From Zymomonas sp. (lineage in GTDB: Bacteria; Pseudomonadota; Alphaproteobacteria; Sphingomonadales; Sphingomonadaceae), in NCBI GenBank assembly GCA_027489105.1, contig JAIYAJ010000470.1, positions 1-12,068 on the forward strand: a stretch of DNA of 12,068 nt. The letters are read 5' to 3'. Below, in pieces: positions 6,357 to 12,068 of the stretch. The translations under genes were made by a program, and so were the position numbers. How positions within the stretch are numbered: position 1 is the stretch's first letter; every line of letters begins with the position of its first letter. Under the pieces are notes generated by a model. It ran no database searches and was not told the origin of the DNA. It saw only the letters and a program-made list of their open reading frames with translations.

Positions 6357-6386
6357 CTGCTCCCGACGATACTGCGCCGGGAGCAG
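6357..6386 (-). other. Intergenic hairpin between binding-protein and ATPase genes
   Basis: Perfect 9-bp stem CTGCTCCCG (6357-6365) / CGGGAGCAG (6378-6386) with a 12-nt loop, located just after the binding-protein stop. No T-run follows on the minus strand. In many importer operons such a structure protects the upstream binding-protein mRNA from 3' decay or partly terminates transcription, so that more binding protein than ATPase is made. That role is inferred here. Confidence 0.55.
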
Positions 6387-6403
6387 CCAAAACAAAGCAG
6401 GGC

Positions 6404-7450
6404 TCAGCCGCGCAGGATACGAGCGACGCGGGCGTCGATCGCGTCTTTCTGCTCGTTGTACCATTTCCAGTCGAACTGGGTGAGACTTGCAACCTGAGCC
6501 GGGGAGACTGGCAGTTTGCTGAACTTTGCATCCAGCGTCGTCAGCTTGTTGGTCGGGCCGTACCACATTGCCTCGCCAAGCAATTTCTGGTTTTCCGGCT
6601 TGAGCATGTGATCGATGAAGGCATAGGCCAGTTCCTTCACCTTGGAACCTGGCGTGACGCTCAGCACCTGTTCCAGCGCCAGCGTGCCTTCCGCCGGAGC
6701 GCAGAACTCCAGCGGCTGGCCTTCATTGCGGTAACAGCCAGCCTCGTGAAGAAGGGCGATCGAAACCTCCGAGGCCAGCAGCATGCGTTCCATCTGGCCT
6801 GCAAAGTCGACGATTTTCATCGGCTTGAGCTGTTCAAGCGCCCGATAGGCTGCATCGAGATCCTGGAAGCCCTTGCCATAAATCTTACCCAGCATCATCA
6901 AATGGGCTTGCCCAAAGGTTCCCACGAGAATCGACTGTGTGCCCCGCTGCCCATCATGGCGGCGGTCGGCAAAATCCTTCCACGACGTCGGAACTGTGAT
7001 CCCCTTGTCCGTGCGATAGACCAGGCCGATCGCGTTCGAGAACATCGTGACGCCAACGACCTTGTCCGACGTCGCATAGGGGTGAAGATCCTTGATGTTG
7101 GGCACATCCTTGGCCAATATCTTGTCGATGACCAGGCCCTGCGCGAAGGCACCCCACTGTTCATTGGCGTTGGTGTGGAGCACGTCATAGATCGGTGCAT
7201 TCCTGGCGCTCGCCTGAAGTTTCGGGATAAAGGGAAAGGCGCTGTCCATCTCGATCTTGCATCTCGCTGCAGCTTCGAAGGCCGGAATGACAGTGGCCTT
7301 CATGGTATCGGACCAGCGACCGCCCCAGCCCGTGATCCGCAGCGTCGCAGCCTGTGCGTTGGCCAGATGCGGCGCCGCAAGCGGAGCAAGTGCCGCGGCT
7401 GCGATGGACGTCTTGATGATCTGACGGCGTGTCGGACGATATAGGCTCAT
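6404..7450 (-). CDS. Periplasmic solute-binding protein of a spermidine/putrescine-type ABC importer (Tat signal)
   Basis: 348 aa, family 1 extracellular solute-binding protein (PotD/PotF-like). The N-terminus has a twin-arginine signal, TRRQIIK at residues 7-13, then a hydrophobic stretch (TSIAAAALAPLAAP) and a likely cleavage after ANA (about residue 32). The mature start ATLRITGWGGRWSDTM is typical of the group. Export folded through Tat suggests rapid folding or a cofactor, but the motif alone does not prove it. The start 7450 has GGAGA eight bases upstream and lies 27 bp after the permease gene. The protein would capture solute in the periplasm and deliver it to the two permeases encoded upstream. 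Ligand unknown: polyamine, other amine or small organic acid. Confidence 0.9.
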   Translation of the reverse strand: MSLYRPTRRQIIKTSIAAAALAPLAAPHLANAQAATLRITGWGGRWSDTMKATVIPAFEAAARCKIEMDSAFPFIPKLQASARNAPIYDVLHTNANEQWGAFAQGLVIDKILAKDVPNIKDLHPYATSDKVVGVTMFSNAIGLVYRTDKGITVPTSWKDFADRRHDGQRGTQSILVGTFGQAHLMMLGKIYGKGFQDLDAAYRALEQLKPMKIVDFAGQMERMLLASEVSIALLHEAGCYRNEGQPLEFCAPAEGTLALEQVLSVTPGSKVKELAYAFIDHMLKPENQKLLGEAMWYGPTNKLTTLDAKFSKLPVSPAQVASLTQFDWKWYNEQKDAIDARVARILRG

Positions 7451-7477
7451 GGCGTTTCTCCGTGTGGGTTGGAACTG

Positions 7478-8287
7478 TCAGAGATTCATCGTCGCCCGGA
7501 GTCCAACCAGACGATCGACGGTCAGAACCACGGCCAACGAGATGAGGATCGAGACCATCGAGGCCGCAGCGAGCGCCCCATCAAGGTCAAATTTCATATA
7601 GTTGAACATGACGATCGGCAGGGTCTCGTTGCCCGGCGAAACCAAGAACAGCGAGACCGGAAACTGATCAAACGATGTGATGAAGGCAAAGATGCAACCG
7701 GCGATCACGCCAGGCCGGATCAGGGGCAGTGTCACCTCGAAAAACACCCGGGGTGGCGTTGCTCCAAACAGCGACGCCGCCTCCTCGATGCGTTTGTCGA
7801 AGTCTGAAAGAACGGCAAGGGTTGTCCGGATGACATAGGGAACAGCGACAATGATGTGTCCGACGACCAGCGCCCAGATGGGACGGCCGATCCCGAGGGT
7901 GATCAGACACTGGAAAATCGCGAAACCCGTCAGAATTGCCGGCAGCATCAGCGGCGCGAGGAAAGCTGAAATCAGGAGTTTGGCGCCCGGAATCCGCCCG
8001 CGCGCTAGCGCGATGGCTGCCGCAGCCCCAAGCAGACCTGAGATGATCGTCACGATCACCGCAATCTTGAGTGACAGCAGCAACCCGTTGACGAATGCTT
8101 CACTTGCGAAAAACTTCTCGAACCAGCGTGTCGTCAGCCCGACAGGCGGAAACGAGATGTATGGCAGCGGATTGACCGCAAACACAGCGACGATTGCGAG
8201 CGGCCCCAACAGAAATACCAGGATCGCAATGTTCAGCGCGCGGAAGGCCGTCGCACCGATATCAAGATCGCGCAACCTGCCTTTCAT
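7478..8287 (-). CDS. ABC transporter permease (PotC-like)
   Basis: 269 aa, about six transmembrane helices (first at about 18-38, others at about 70-95, 105-128, 135-158, 190-212 and 238-258). The cytoplasmic EAA loop reads EEAASLFGATPPRVFFEVTL, the coupling site for the ATPase, followed by PGVIAG. It starts at ATG 8285-8287, overlapping the previous stop by 4 nt (ATGA), with a strong GGGAGGA ribosome binding site inside the end of the upstream gene. That points to translational coupling. It forms the inner-membrane pore with the other permease. Confidence 0.92.
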   Translation of the reverse strand: MKGRLRDLDIGATAFRALNIAILVFLLGPLAIVAVFAVNPLPYISFPPVGLTTRWFEKFFASEAFVNGLLLSLKIAVIVTIISGLLGAAAAIALARGRIPGAKLLISAFLAPLMLPAILTGFAIFQCLITLGIGRPIWALVVGHIIVAVPYVIRTTLAVLSDFDKRIEEAASLFGATPPRVFFEVTLPLIRPGVIAGCIFAFITSFDQFPVSLFLVSPGNETLPIVMFNYMKFDLDGALAAASMVSILISLAVVLTVDRLVGLRATMNL

Positions 8288-9195
8288 GCCAGATCCTCCC
8301 GGCCGGAGACCTGACTGATGATACGATTGTATGCCATGAGCAGGACCAGGGAGACAGCCAGCAGGACCACGCCAAGCGTGGCCGCAAACGCGATATTGAA
8401 GCTTGCCGAAACCTGCTGGTAGATCAGCATGGGCAAGGTCAAAACCCTGCTGCCACCCATTAGATAAGGCGTCACGTAGGCCGATATCGTGAGCGCAAAG
8501 ACAAGGAGCGATCCCGCGAGGATGCCAGGAAGGCTGAGCGGCAGCGTGACCTCCAAAAACGCCCGAAAGCGGTTGGCGCCGAGACTGATAGCAGCTTCTT
8601 CAAGCCGATGGTCGATGCGACCGATCACCCCTGCAAGCGTCAGAACCATGAATGGCACGTAGATATGGACCAGTGCCACAATAGTGCCGAAAGCATTGTA
8701 CATGAGCGGCAATGGACGATCGATCAGCCCCAGTGACGCGAGAGAGACGTTGATCACGCCCTTGTCGGAGAGGATGGTCATCCAGGCGAAGGTGCGCACC
8801 ACGATGCCCGTCAACATCGGCGCCACAACCGCCATCAGCAGCAAGGTGTAGCCTGTCTTCGAGCGCATTCGCGCCAGCCACAGTGCAATCGGATAACCCA
8901 TCAGCAGCGCGGCGAGTGTGGTGAGCCCGCCAAGCCAAAGTGTCTCCCAAAGAGCCTCCAGATAGAGCGGATCTGCGGCAAAGCGCTCATAGGAGCGTGA
9001 GGTGAAACCAACATTCGACTGCGTCAGTGGATTGCCACTGAGGATGCTGAGCAGCGCCATCAACGCGAAGGGCAGAACAAAAAAGATCACGAAGAACAAA
9101 CCGGTTGGCACGACCAGCCATGCAGTCGCAGGGATCGCACGGCTGGCGCGCCCTTCTGGCTTGATGCCTTTGCCGACTTGTGTCACGGCGGTCAT
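8284..9195 (-). CDS. ABC transporter permease (PotB-like)
   Basis: 303 aa from ATG 9193-9195. The frame is open further upstream to 9300, but those residues are hydrophilic, overlap the hydrolase gene and do not resemble permeases. Six transmembrane helices are predicted by eye, the first at about 25-50 (WLVVPTGLFFVIFFVLPFAL). The EAA loop is EEAAISLGANRFRAFLEVTL with PLSLPGILAG. The chosen start shares one base with the hydrolase stop (TGATG), the usual sign of coupled translation, and places both genes in one operon. It pairs with the downstream permease in the inner membrane. Confidence 0.92.
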   Translation of the reverse strand: MTAVTQVGKGIKPEGRASRAIPATAWLVVPTGLFFVIFFVLPFALMALLSILSGNPLTQSNVGFTSRSYERFAADPLYLEALWETLWLGGLTTLAALLMGYPIALWLARMRSKTGYTLLLMAVVAPMLTGIVVRTFAWMTILSDKGVINVSLASLGLIDRPLPLMYNAFGTIVALVHIYVPFMVLTLAGVIGRIDHRLEEAAISLGANRFRAFLEVTLPLSLPGILAGSLLVFALTISAYVTPYLMGGSRVLTLPMLIYQQVSASFNIAFAATLGVVLLAVSLVLLMAYNRIISQVSGREDLA

Positions 9196-10091
9196 CAAGT
9201 GCCCGCCGCCTTCTTGTCCAGGTCGATCCAGACCGGGCGATACCCTTGCTCGTTGCGGGAGATGCGCGCCAGCTGTCGCTGGCCAAAGTGCCCCGGGCAC
9301 AGCAGAACGTTCCGATCAGCCGCTTCTGCCAGAATGCGGTGACGCGTCAGTGCCGCAATCTCGGGGTGCTCGCAGAATCGGGTGCTCCACCCTGGCTGAA
9401 TGATCTGAATGGGATGATGCAGAACATCGGCTGTAAACAGCGCATCCTGTCCACACGAGGTCAGCCTCAGCACGCATTGCCCGACGGTATGCCCGGGTGC
9501 CTCTTCGAGCGTCAACCCTGGAGCAAACGCGAAGGGCGGATCGAAAGTGTCAAGGAGGCCGGCAGCGATCAGTGGCGCAATTGAGTCAGCGAGAATCAGC
9601 GTGCTGTCATCAATCGGCGGTCTGTGATCCGCGCGCGCAAGAAAGGAGTCGAGTTCAAGCTTCGAGACCAGATAGCGGGCATTGGGGAACATGGGCTTCC
9701 ACCCGTCATCGTGCCAATGCGTGTTCCAGCCGACGTGATCTTCGTGCAGATGCGTCAAAACGACGATATCGACAGCCTCGGCTGCAACGCCCAGTCTTTG
9801 CATATCGGCAACATAAGGACTCGACAGTGCGTGATACCGCGGCGAATGAGGACGTTCGCGCCCGTTGCCCACGCAGGTGTCGACAATAATGGTGGGACCA
9901 CCCGTCTGGCGTAAAACCCAGCTCTGGATCGAAGAAATGTAATGACCGGATGTCTGATCGACGAAGTCCGGCGCCATCCATGGCAGCTCTGCATCCCATG
10001 CCGACCCTGACCAATCGGGGAACAGGGCCCCCGGTTCACGGACCGGGCCAAGCATTTCGACGACGCGATCAATCGTCACGTCGCCGAACAT
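9195..10091 (-). CDS. Metallo-beta-lactamase-fold hydrolase (lactonase/esterase-like)
   Basis: 298 aa with the chosen start MFGDVTIDRVVEMLG (ATG 10089-10091). ATGs at 10115 and 10298 are alternatives. The last would put the likely promoter inside the gene and adds an N-terminus atypical for the family. Zinc-binding residues are complete: THLHEDH (113-119), H201 in APGHTVGQ, D222 in FTADVLHHP and H268 in PGHF. The segment DEDHVGWN-like region, here HEDHVGWNTHWHDDGW, followed by FPNARYLV matches the soluble MBL hydrolases related to AHL and other lactonases. They hydrolyse esters or lactones in the cytoplasm with a di-zinc centre, and no signal peptide is seen. First gene of the operon, overlapping the permease start by 1 nt. 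It may open an imported lactone or ester, but the substrate is unknown. Confidence 0.88.
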   Translation of the reverse strand: MFGDVTIDRVVEMLGPVREPGALFPDWSGSAWDAELPWMAPDFVDQTSGHYISSIQSWVLRQTGGPTIIVDTCVGNGRERPHSPRYHALSSPYVADMQRLGVAAEAVDIVVLTHLHEDHVGWNTHWHDDGWKPMFPNARYLVSKLELDSFLARADHRPPIDDSTLILADSIAPLIAAGLLDTFDPPFAFAPGLTLEEAPGHTVGQCVLRLTSCGQDALFTADVLHHPIQIIQPGWSTRFCEHPEIAALTRHRILAEAADRNVLLCPGHFGQRQLARISRNEQGYRPVWIDLDKKAAGT

Positions 10092-10183
10092 GAACCCACG
10101 CCGGGCTGTCGGCATGGGGCCAGAACCGGCGGCGCGTACGGGAGGGCGTTGCAGGGAAACCAACACAGCTCCAATAAGTTCCA

Positions 10184-10219
10184 ATATTTGGGACGACAAG
10201 ACGAATGTGGGACAAATAT
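10184..10219. promoter_or_regulatory. AT-rich inverted repeat, candidate IclR operator
   Basis: ATATTTG (10184-10190) and CAAATAT (10213-10219) form perfect 7-bp arms, 22 bp apart. GGGAC also recurs at 10190-10194 and 10209-10213. The repeat overlaps the -10 side of the proposed operon promoter, where a repressor would block polymerase. IclR proteins bind as dimers or tetramers to palindromes in divergent intergenic regions of this kind. The repeat is seen; the binder is inferred. Confidence 0.4.
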
Positions 10220-10232
10220 CTTTCTCCGTCAA
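10204..10232 (-). promoter_or_regulatory. Candidate promoter for the hydrolase-ABC operon
   Basis: On the minus strand, TTGACG (complement of 10227-10232) is followed after 17 bp by CACATT (complement of 10204-10209). That is a good -35, correct spacing and a weak -10. Transcription would start near 10197, giving a leader of about 80-105 nt before the 10091 or 10115 start. This supports the shorter hydrolase start. Confidence 0.35.
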
Positions 10233-10284
10233 GCGCACCAATGGGCAAGCGGCACACGTGCGTGGTTCGTGTCTGCGCAGCGGA

Positions 10285-10313
10285 TTGCTAGTGCTCATGT
10301 CCCGTCATATGAG
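10285..10313 (+). promoter_or_regulatory. Candidate promoter for the iclR-type gene
   Basis: TTGCTA (10285-10290), a 17-bp spacer and TATGAG (10308-10313), four of six matches each to the sigma-70 consensus, lie about 33 bp upstream of the ATG at 10346. The two divergent candidate promoters are about 50 bp apart, leaving room for shared regulation. Confidence 0.35.
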
Positions 10314-10345
10314 ACAGATGTCCGAAATTGGGGTGATATCGAGCG

Positions 10346-11137
10346 ATGGCTGTCATAACGAGCGTGGCGCGGGTCTTGCGCTGCTTTGAGACCCATCAGG
10401 AATTGTCCGTGACAAGGCTGACTGAGGAGCTGGATCTGCCAAAGAGCACGGTCTCGCGCTTGATGCAGGACATGGCGAAGGTTGGTTTTCTTGAACAGGA
10501 CCGCGTGTCTCGCCGCTACCGCCCGGGACCGTTGCTGCTGGCCGGCGCAAGGCAGCATCGCGCCAGTGTCGACCTTGCCGAAATGGCGTCCGCTGAACTC
10601 GATGTCCTGGTCGGGCGCTTCGGGCACACTGGTTTTGTCATGGTGCTTGACGGATCAAACGCTATTGCCGTCAGGGTCAAGCTCGGAACACGCGCGATTC
10701 GCGTCCATACATCGGACCATCTGATTGGCGGTCCTGCTTACCTGCGTTCGCCAGGGCGCGCGCTGCTGGCGCGGCTTGCGGATGATGATGTGAGAAGGCT
10801 GCATCCCGGTCCGCTGACGGGCAGCAGTCCCACGGCGCCCCGCTCGATTGAGGAGTTGATCGAGCGCCTTGATGTCATTCGACAAACCGGATTTTCCGAG
10901 GCCAACGGGGATGCTATCTCCGGTGTCGGCGGAATAGCGGTTGCGGTCGGGACCGACCAGGACAATGCGGTTGCCCTGAGCATTGCATTCGCCGCTGAAC
11001 TGGTGCGCCCGCCAGAACGGCAAGAAATCGCGGCCGCAATGATTGAAAGCGCTGTTTCAATGGGCGAGCGCGTGGGCGACAACTTTTGGCGTTCCTACAC
11101 TGATCGCCAGAAAAGGCTGGAACAAGCAAAGGCCTAA
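10346..11137 (+). CDS. IclR-family transcriptional regulator
   Basis: 263 aa, a typical IclR length. The N-terminal winged HTH (about 1-65) reads SVARVLRCFETHQELSVTRL then LDLPKSTVSRLMQDMAKVGFLEQD. The C-terminal IclR effector domain (about 80-250) contains GPAYLRSPGRALLARL and the GFSEANGDAISGVGGIAVAV segment, characteristic of this ligand-binding fold. It is transcribed divergently from the hydrolase/ABC operon, the classic arrangement for a local regulator responding to the pathway substrate. The ATG has only a weak ribosome binding site (GAG). Repressor or activator cannot be told from sequence. Confidence 0.92.
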   Translation: MAVITSVARVLRCFETHQELSVTRLTEELDLPKSTVSRLMQDMAKVGFLEQDRVSRRYRPGPLLLAGARQHRASVDLAEMASAELDVLVGRFGHTGFVMVLDGSNAIAVRVKLGTRAIRVHTSDHLIGGPAYLRSPGRALLARLADDDVRRLHPGPLTGSSPTAPRSIEELIERLDVIRQTGFSEANGDAISGVGGIAVAVGTDQDNAVALSIAFAAELVRPPERQEIAAAMIESAVSMGERVGDNFWRSYTDRQKRLEQAKA

Positions 11138-11472
11138 TTTTTCAGCACAATTTCAGATTCTCAACGAACTGCGCACGCGCAGTATCTAATTCAAATCCCG
11201 CCAGTGGATGAGCTGCAAGCTAGCTTCGGTGGCGGACTACAATTATGCATTTTGCAGCACATAATCCGCCCCCGTGATTGCTGTCGAACCTCCGTTTGTC
11301 GCTGATGTCAATTGGAAGGCCCCATAAATCCGCGATGAACTTCCGCAATCGGGGGCTCAAAGAAACGGTTTGATGGCTGTCTTGGGTCAAGTCGAGACAC
11401 TGCCGATCTCGGGATGAAGATCAGCTTGTCACAGTGTATCTCCGAAAGCTGTCGGTCTGCCTCCGGCCCCAT
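11138..11472. other. 335-bp stretch without a recognised gene
   Basis: Between the IclR gene and the second IS terminus. It contains a hairpin at 11168-11183, listed separately, and a larger imperfect hairpin at 11231-11270 (GGCGG/CCGCC outer arms and ATTATG/CATAAT inner arms). A minus-strand frame ending at 11308 (ending EVHRGFMGPSN) is open across the IS edge. It resembles nothing I know and is not called. Confidence 0.45.
11168..11183 (+). terminator. Weak terminator candidate after the IclR gene
   Basis: ACTGCG (11168-11173) / CGCAGT (11178-11183) with tetraloop CACG, 31 bp past the stop, followed by TATCTAATTC. The stem is compact but the T-run is poor, so termination is uncertain. Confidence 0.3.
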
Positions 11473-11716
11473 TGACGTTGCCCCCTGAAATGCCCTCGCT
11501 CCGAGCCAGCCTCCTGACGAACGCGCAGATCGATGGGAAGAGCGGGTGTTCGTTTCGCGGCTTCCTTGGTGCGGCGACCCGATCATCGGTCTCGTGAAGG
11601 AGCACGCAGCCGGCATCCTGGTGGCGGACATCTCCCGCAAGCGCGGCATCGGCGATGCCACATTCCACACATGGCGGACGCGGTTCTGCGGCCCAAAGGT
11701 CTCCGACGCCAGGATC
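11473..11716 (+). mobile_element. Truncated, diverged IS3-family element (left terminus)
   Basis: Begins TGACGTTGCCCCCTGA, identical in its first 16 bases to both termini of the complete IS. It then follows the orfA-proximal end (AAATGCCCTCGCTC) with increasing divergence, so it is a related rather than recent copy. Similarity ends near 11716, just past VSDAR of OrfA, where a dehydrogenase fragment begins. The rest of orfA, orfB and the other inverted repeat are absent. Its orientation is opposite to the 1715-2910 element, so the two IRL ends face each other across 2911-11472. Confidence 0.85.
11533..11716 (+). pseudogene. Broken IS3-family transposase OrfA
   Basis: An ATG at 11533 aligns with the intact orfA start, but an insertion of roughly 20-25 bases and a frameshift follow. 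The recognisable protein resumes in another frame at about 11580 as IIGLVKEHAAGILVADISRK then RGIGDATFHTWRTRF and KVSDARI (to 11716). It matches OrfA of the complete IS over the whole HTH, with substitutions. Only the DNA-binding part survives. Non-functional as a transposase. Confidence 0.85.
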
Positions 11717-11734
11717 GCTCGACATCGTCAGGCC

Positions 11735-12068
11735 AATGCCCTTCGGGCCAACTGCCCTTGGCTGATCGCGGGGCCCGCGGCGAAGCGCGCCGGCACGCCC
11801 GACGAGGTCGCGAACATCGCGGCGCTGCTGATGGGTCCCGACGGCGGCTTCATCACCGGCAGCGACATCCTCATGGATGGCGGCGCGACCGCCGCCAATC
11901 GGTATGGCGAGGTCGGAGAGGTGCGGTCGCTTCGCCTCGGTCGGCCCGCGAAGTTGAGGCGCGCGCCGGAACCCGACGCGCCTGTGCGCACTTACGAGTG
12001 TGATGCAATCGAGAGTTCCAAAAACGCTGGCGATAACCGCGTCCCGCTGACGAAGGGTCATTGCCGGG
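11735..12068 (+). pseudogene. Short-chain dehydrogenase/reductase, C-terminal fragment fused to IS remnant
   Basis: In the frame continuing from OrfA, residues resembling LRANCPWLI, then GTPDEVANIAALLMG and GGFITGSDILMDGG (11792 onward to about 11914), match the C-terminal part of classical SDR enzymes, where the usual pattern is GxPEEVA then FITGxxxxxDGG. The Rossmann nucleotide-binding N-terminus (TGxxxGxG) and the YxxxK catalytic motif are absent, so about three quarters of the enzyme is missing. SDRs normally stop a few residues after DGG. Here the frame stays open to the window edge with no familiar sequence after about 11914, which suggests a second 3' alteration. Because the frame is shared with OrfA, a chimeric frame exists from 11489 to 12068, but no start or function is evident. 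Confidence 0.75.

Noticed and set aside
6311..7444. A 377-codon plus-strand open frame opposite the binding-protein gene
   Set aside because: It lies wholly antisense to a gene with clear Tat signal and family features, its protein resembles nothing known, and long antisense frames are common in high-GC DNA.
8284..9300. Longer permease form starting at 9300
   Set aside because: The added residues are hydrophilic and overlap the end of the hydrolase in another frame. The 9195 ATG overlaps the hydrolase stop as expected for coupling.
9195..10298. A 367-residue version of the hydrolase starting at 10298
   Set aside because: The extra N-terminal 69 residues are atypical for the family, cover the likely promoter and palindrome, and lack a good ribosome binding site. 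The 10091 start is preferred.
11429..12061. A 210-codon minus-strand frame across the IS remnant and SDR fragment
   Set aside because: It reads the complement of recognisable OrfA and SDR sequence and has no domain of its own.
1..12068. CRISPR array, phage genes, toxin-antitoxin pair or defence system
   Set aside because: I looked for regularly spaced repeats, phage structural or integrase genes and paired small ORFs and found none that could be supported.

Overview
The window looks like chromosomal DNA from a high-GC alphaproteobacterium, probably Rhizobiales/Hyphomicrobiales. This rests on family resemblance and base composition only: a DeoB tail, a tRNA-Thr(GGU), Kdp genes, a PotABCD-type importer and an IS3-family element. 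No single gene pins down the genus.

Layout. (1) 1-267: the 3' end of phosphopentomutase (deoB) and a complete tRNA-Thr(GGU), followed by about 540 bp without a gene that holds hairpins and a 26-bp-period direct repeat. (2) 809-3255, minus strand: a damaged, rearranged block. A 1,196-bp IS3-family element (1715-2910) has one end inside a LysR-family regulator gene, which has lost its first codons, and the other end inside kdpA, of which only the first 81 codons remain behind an intact 29-codon kdpF. No target duplication flanks the element, so it marks a recombination or deletion junction rather than a simple insertion. Its transposase frames also look frameshifted. (3) 3624-10091, minus strand: a probable catabolic/uptake operon. 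Read in transcription order it is a metallo-beta-lactamase-fold hydrolase, two permeases, a Tat-signal solute-binding protein and an ATPase of a spermidine/putrescine-type ABC importer, then an FAD-linked 2-hydroxyacid dehydrogenase. The first three genes overlap by 1 and 4 nt. A hairpin separates the binding-protein gene from the ATPase gene, and a 233-bp gap with a 31-codon candidate ORF precedes the dehydrogenase. (4) 10346-11137, plus strand: a divergent IclR-family regulator, with a plausible promoter for each direction and an AT-rich inverted repeat in between. (5) 11473-12068: a second, diverged terminus of the same IS type with a broken orfA, running in frame into the C-terminal part of a short-chain dehydrogenase that lacks its N-terminal domain.

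How the genes may work together. My inference is that the IclR protein controls uptake of a small organic solute by the ABC system. The cytoplasmic metallo-hydrolase would open an ester or lactone, and the FAD enzyme would oxidise a resulting 2-hydroxyacid. The substrate cannot be read from the sequence. The 8.56-kb segment 2911-11472 that carries this cluster is bracketed by two inwardly facing copies of the same type of IS end. Truncated genes sit at both IS loci, which suggests repeated IS-mediated rearrangement around an accessory cluster.
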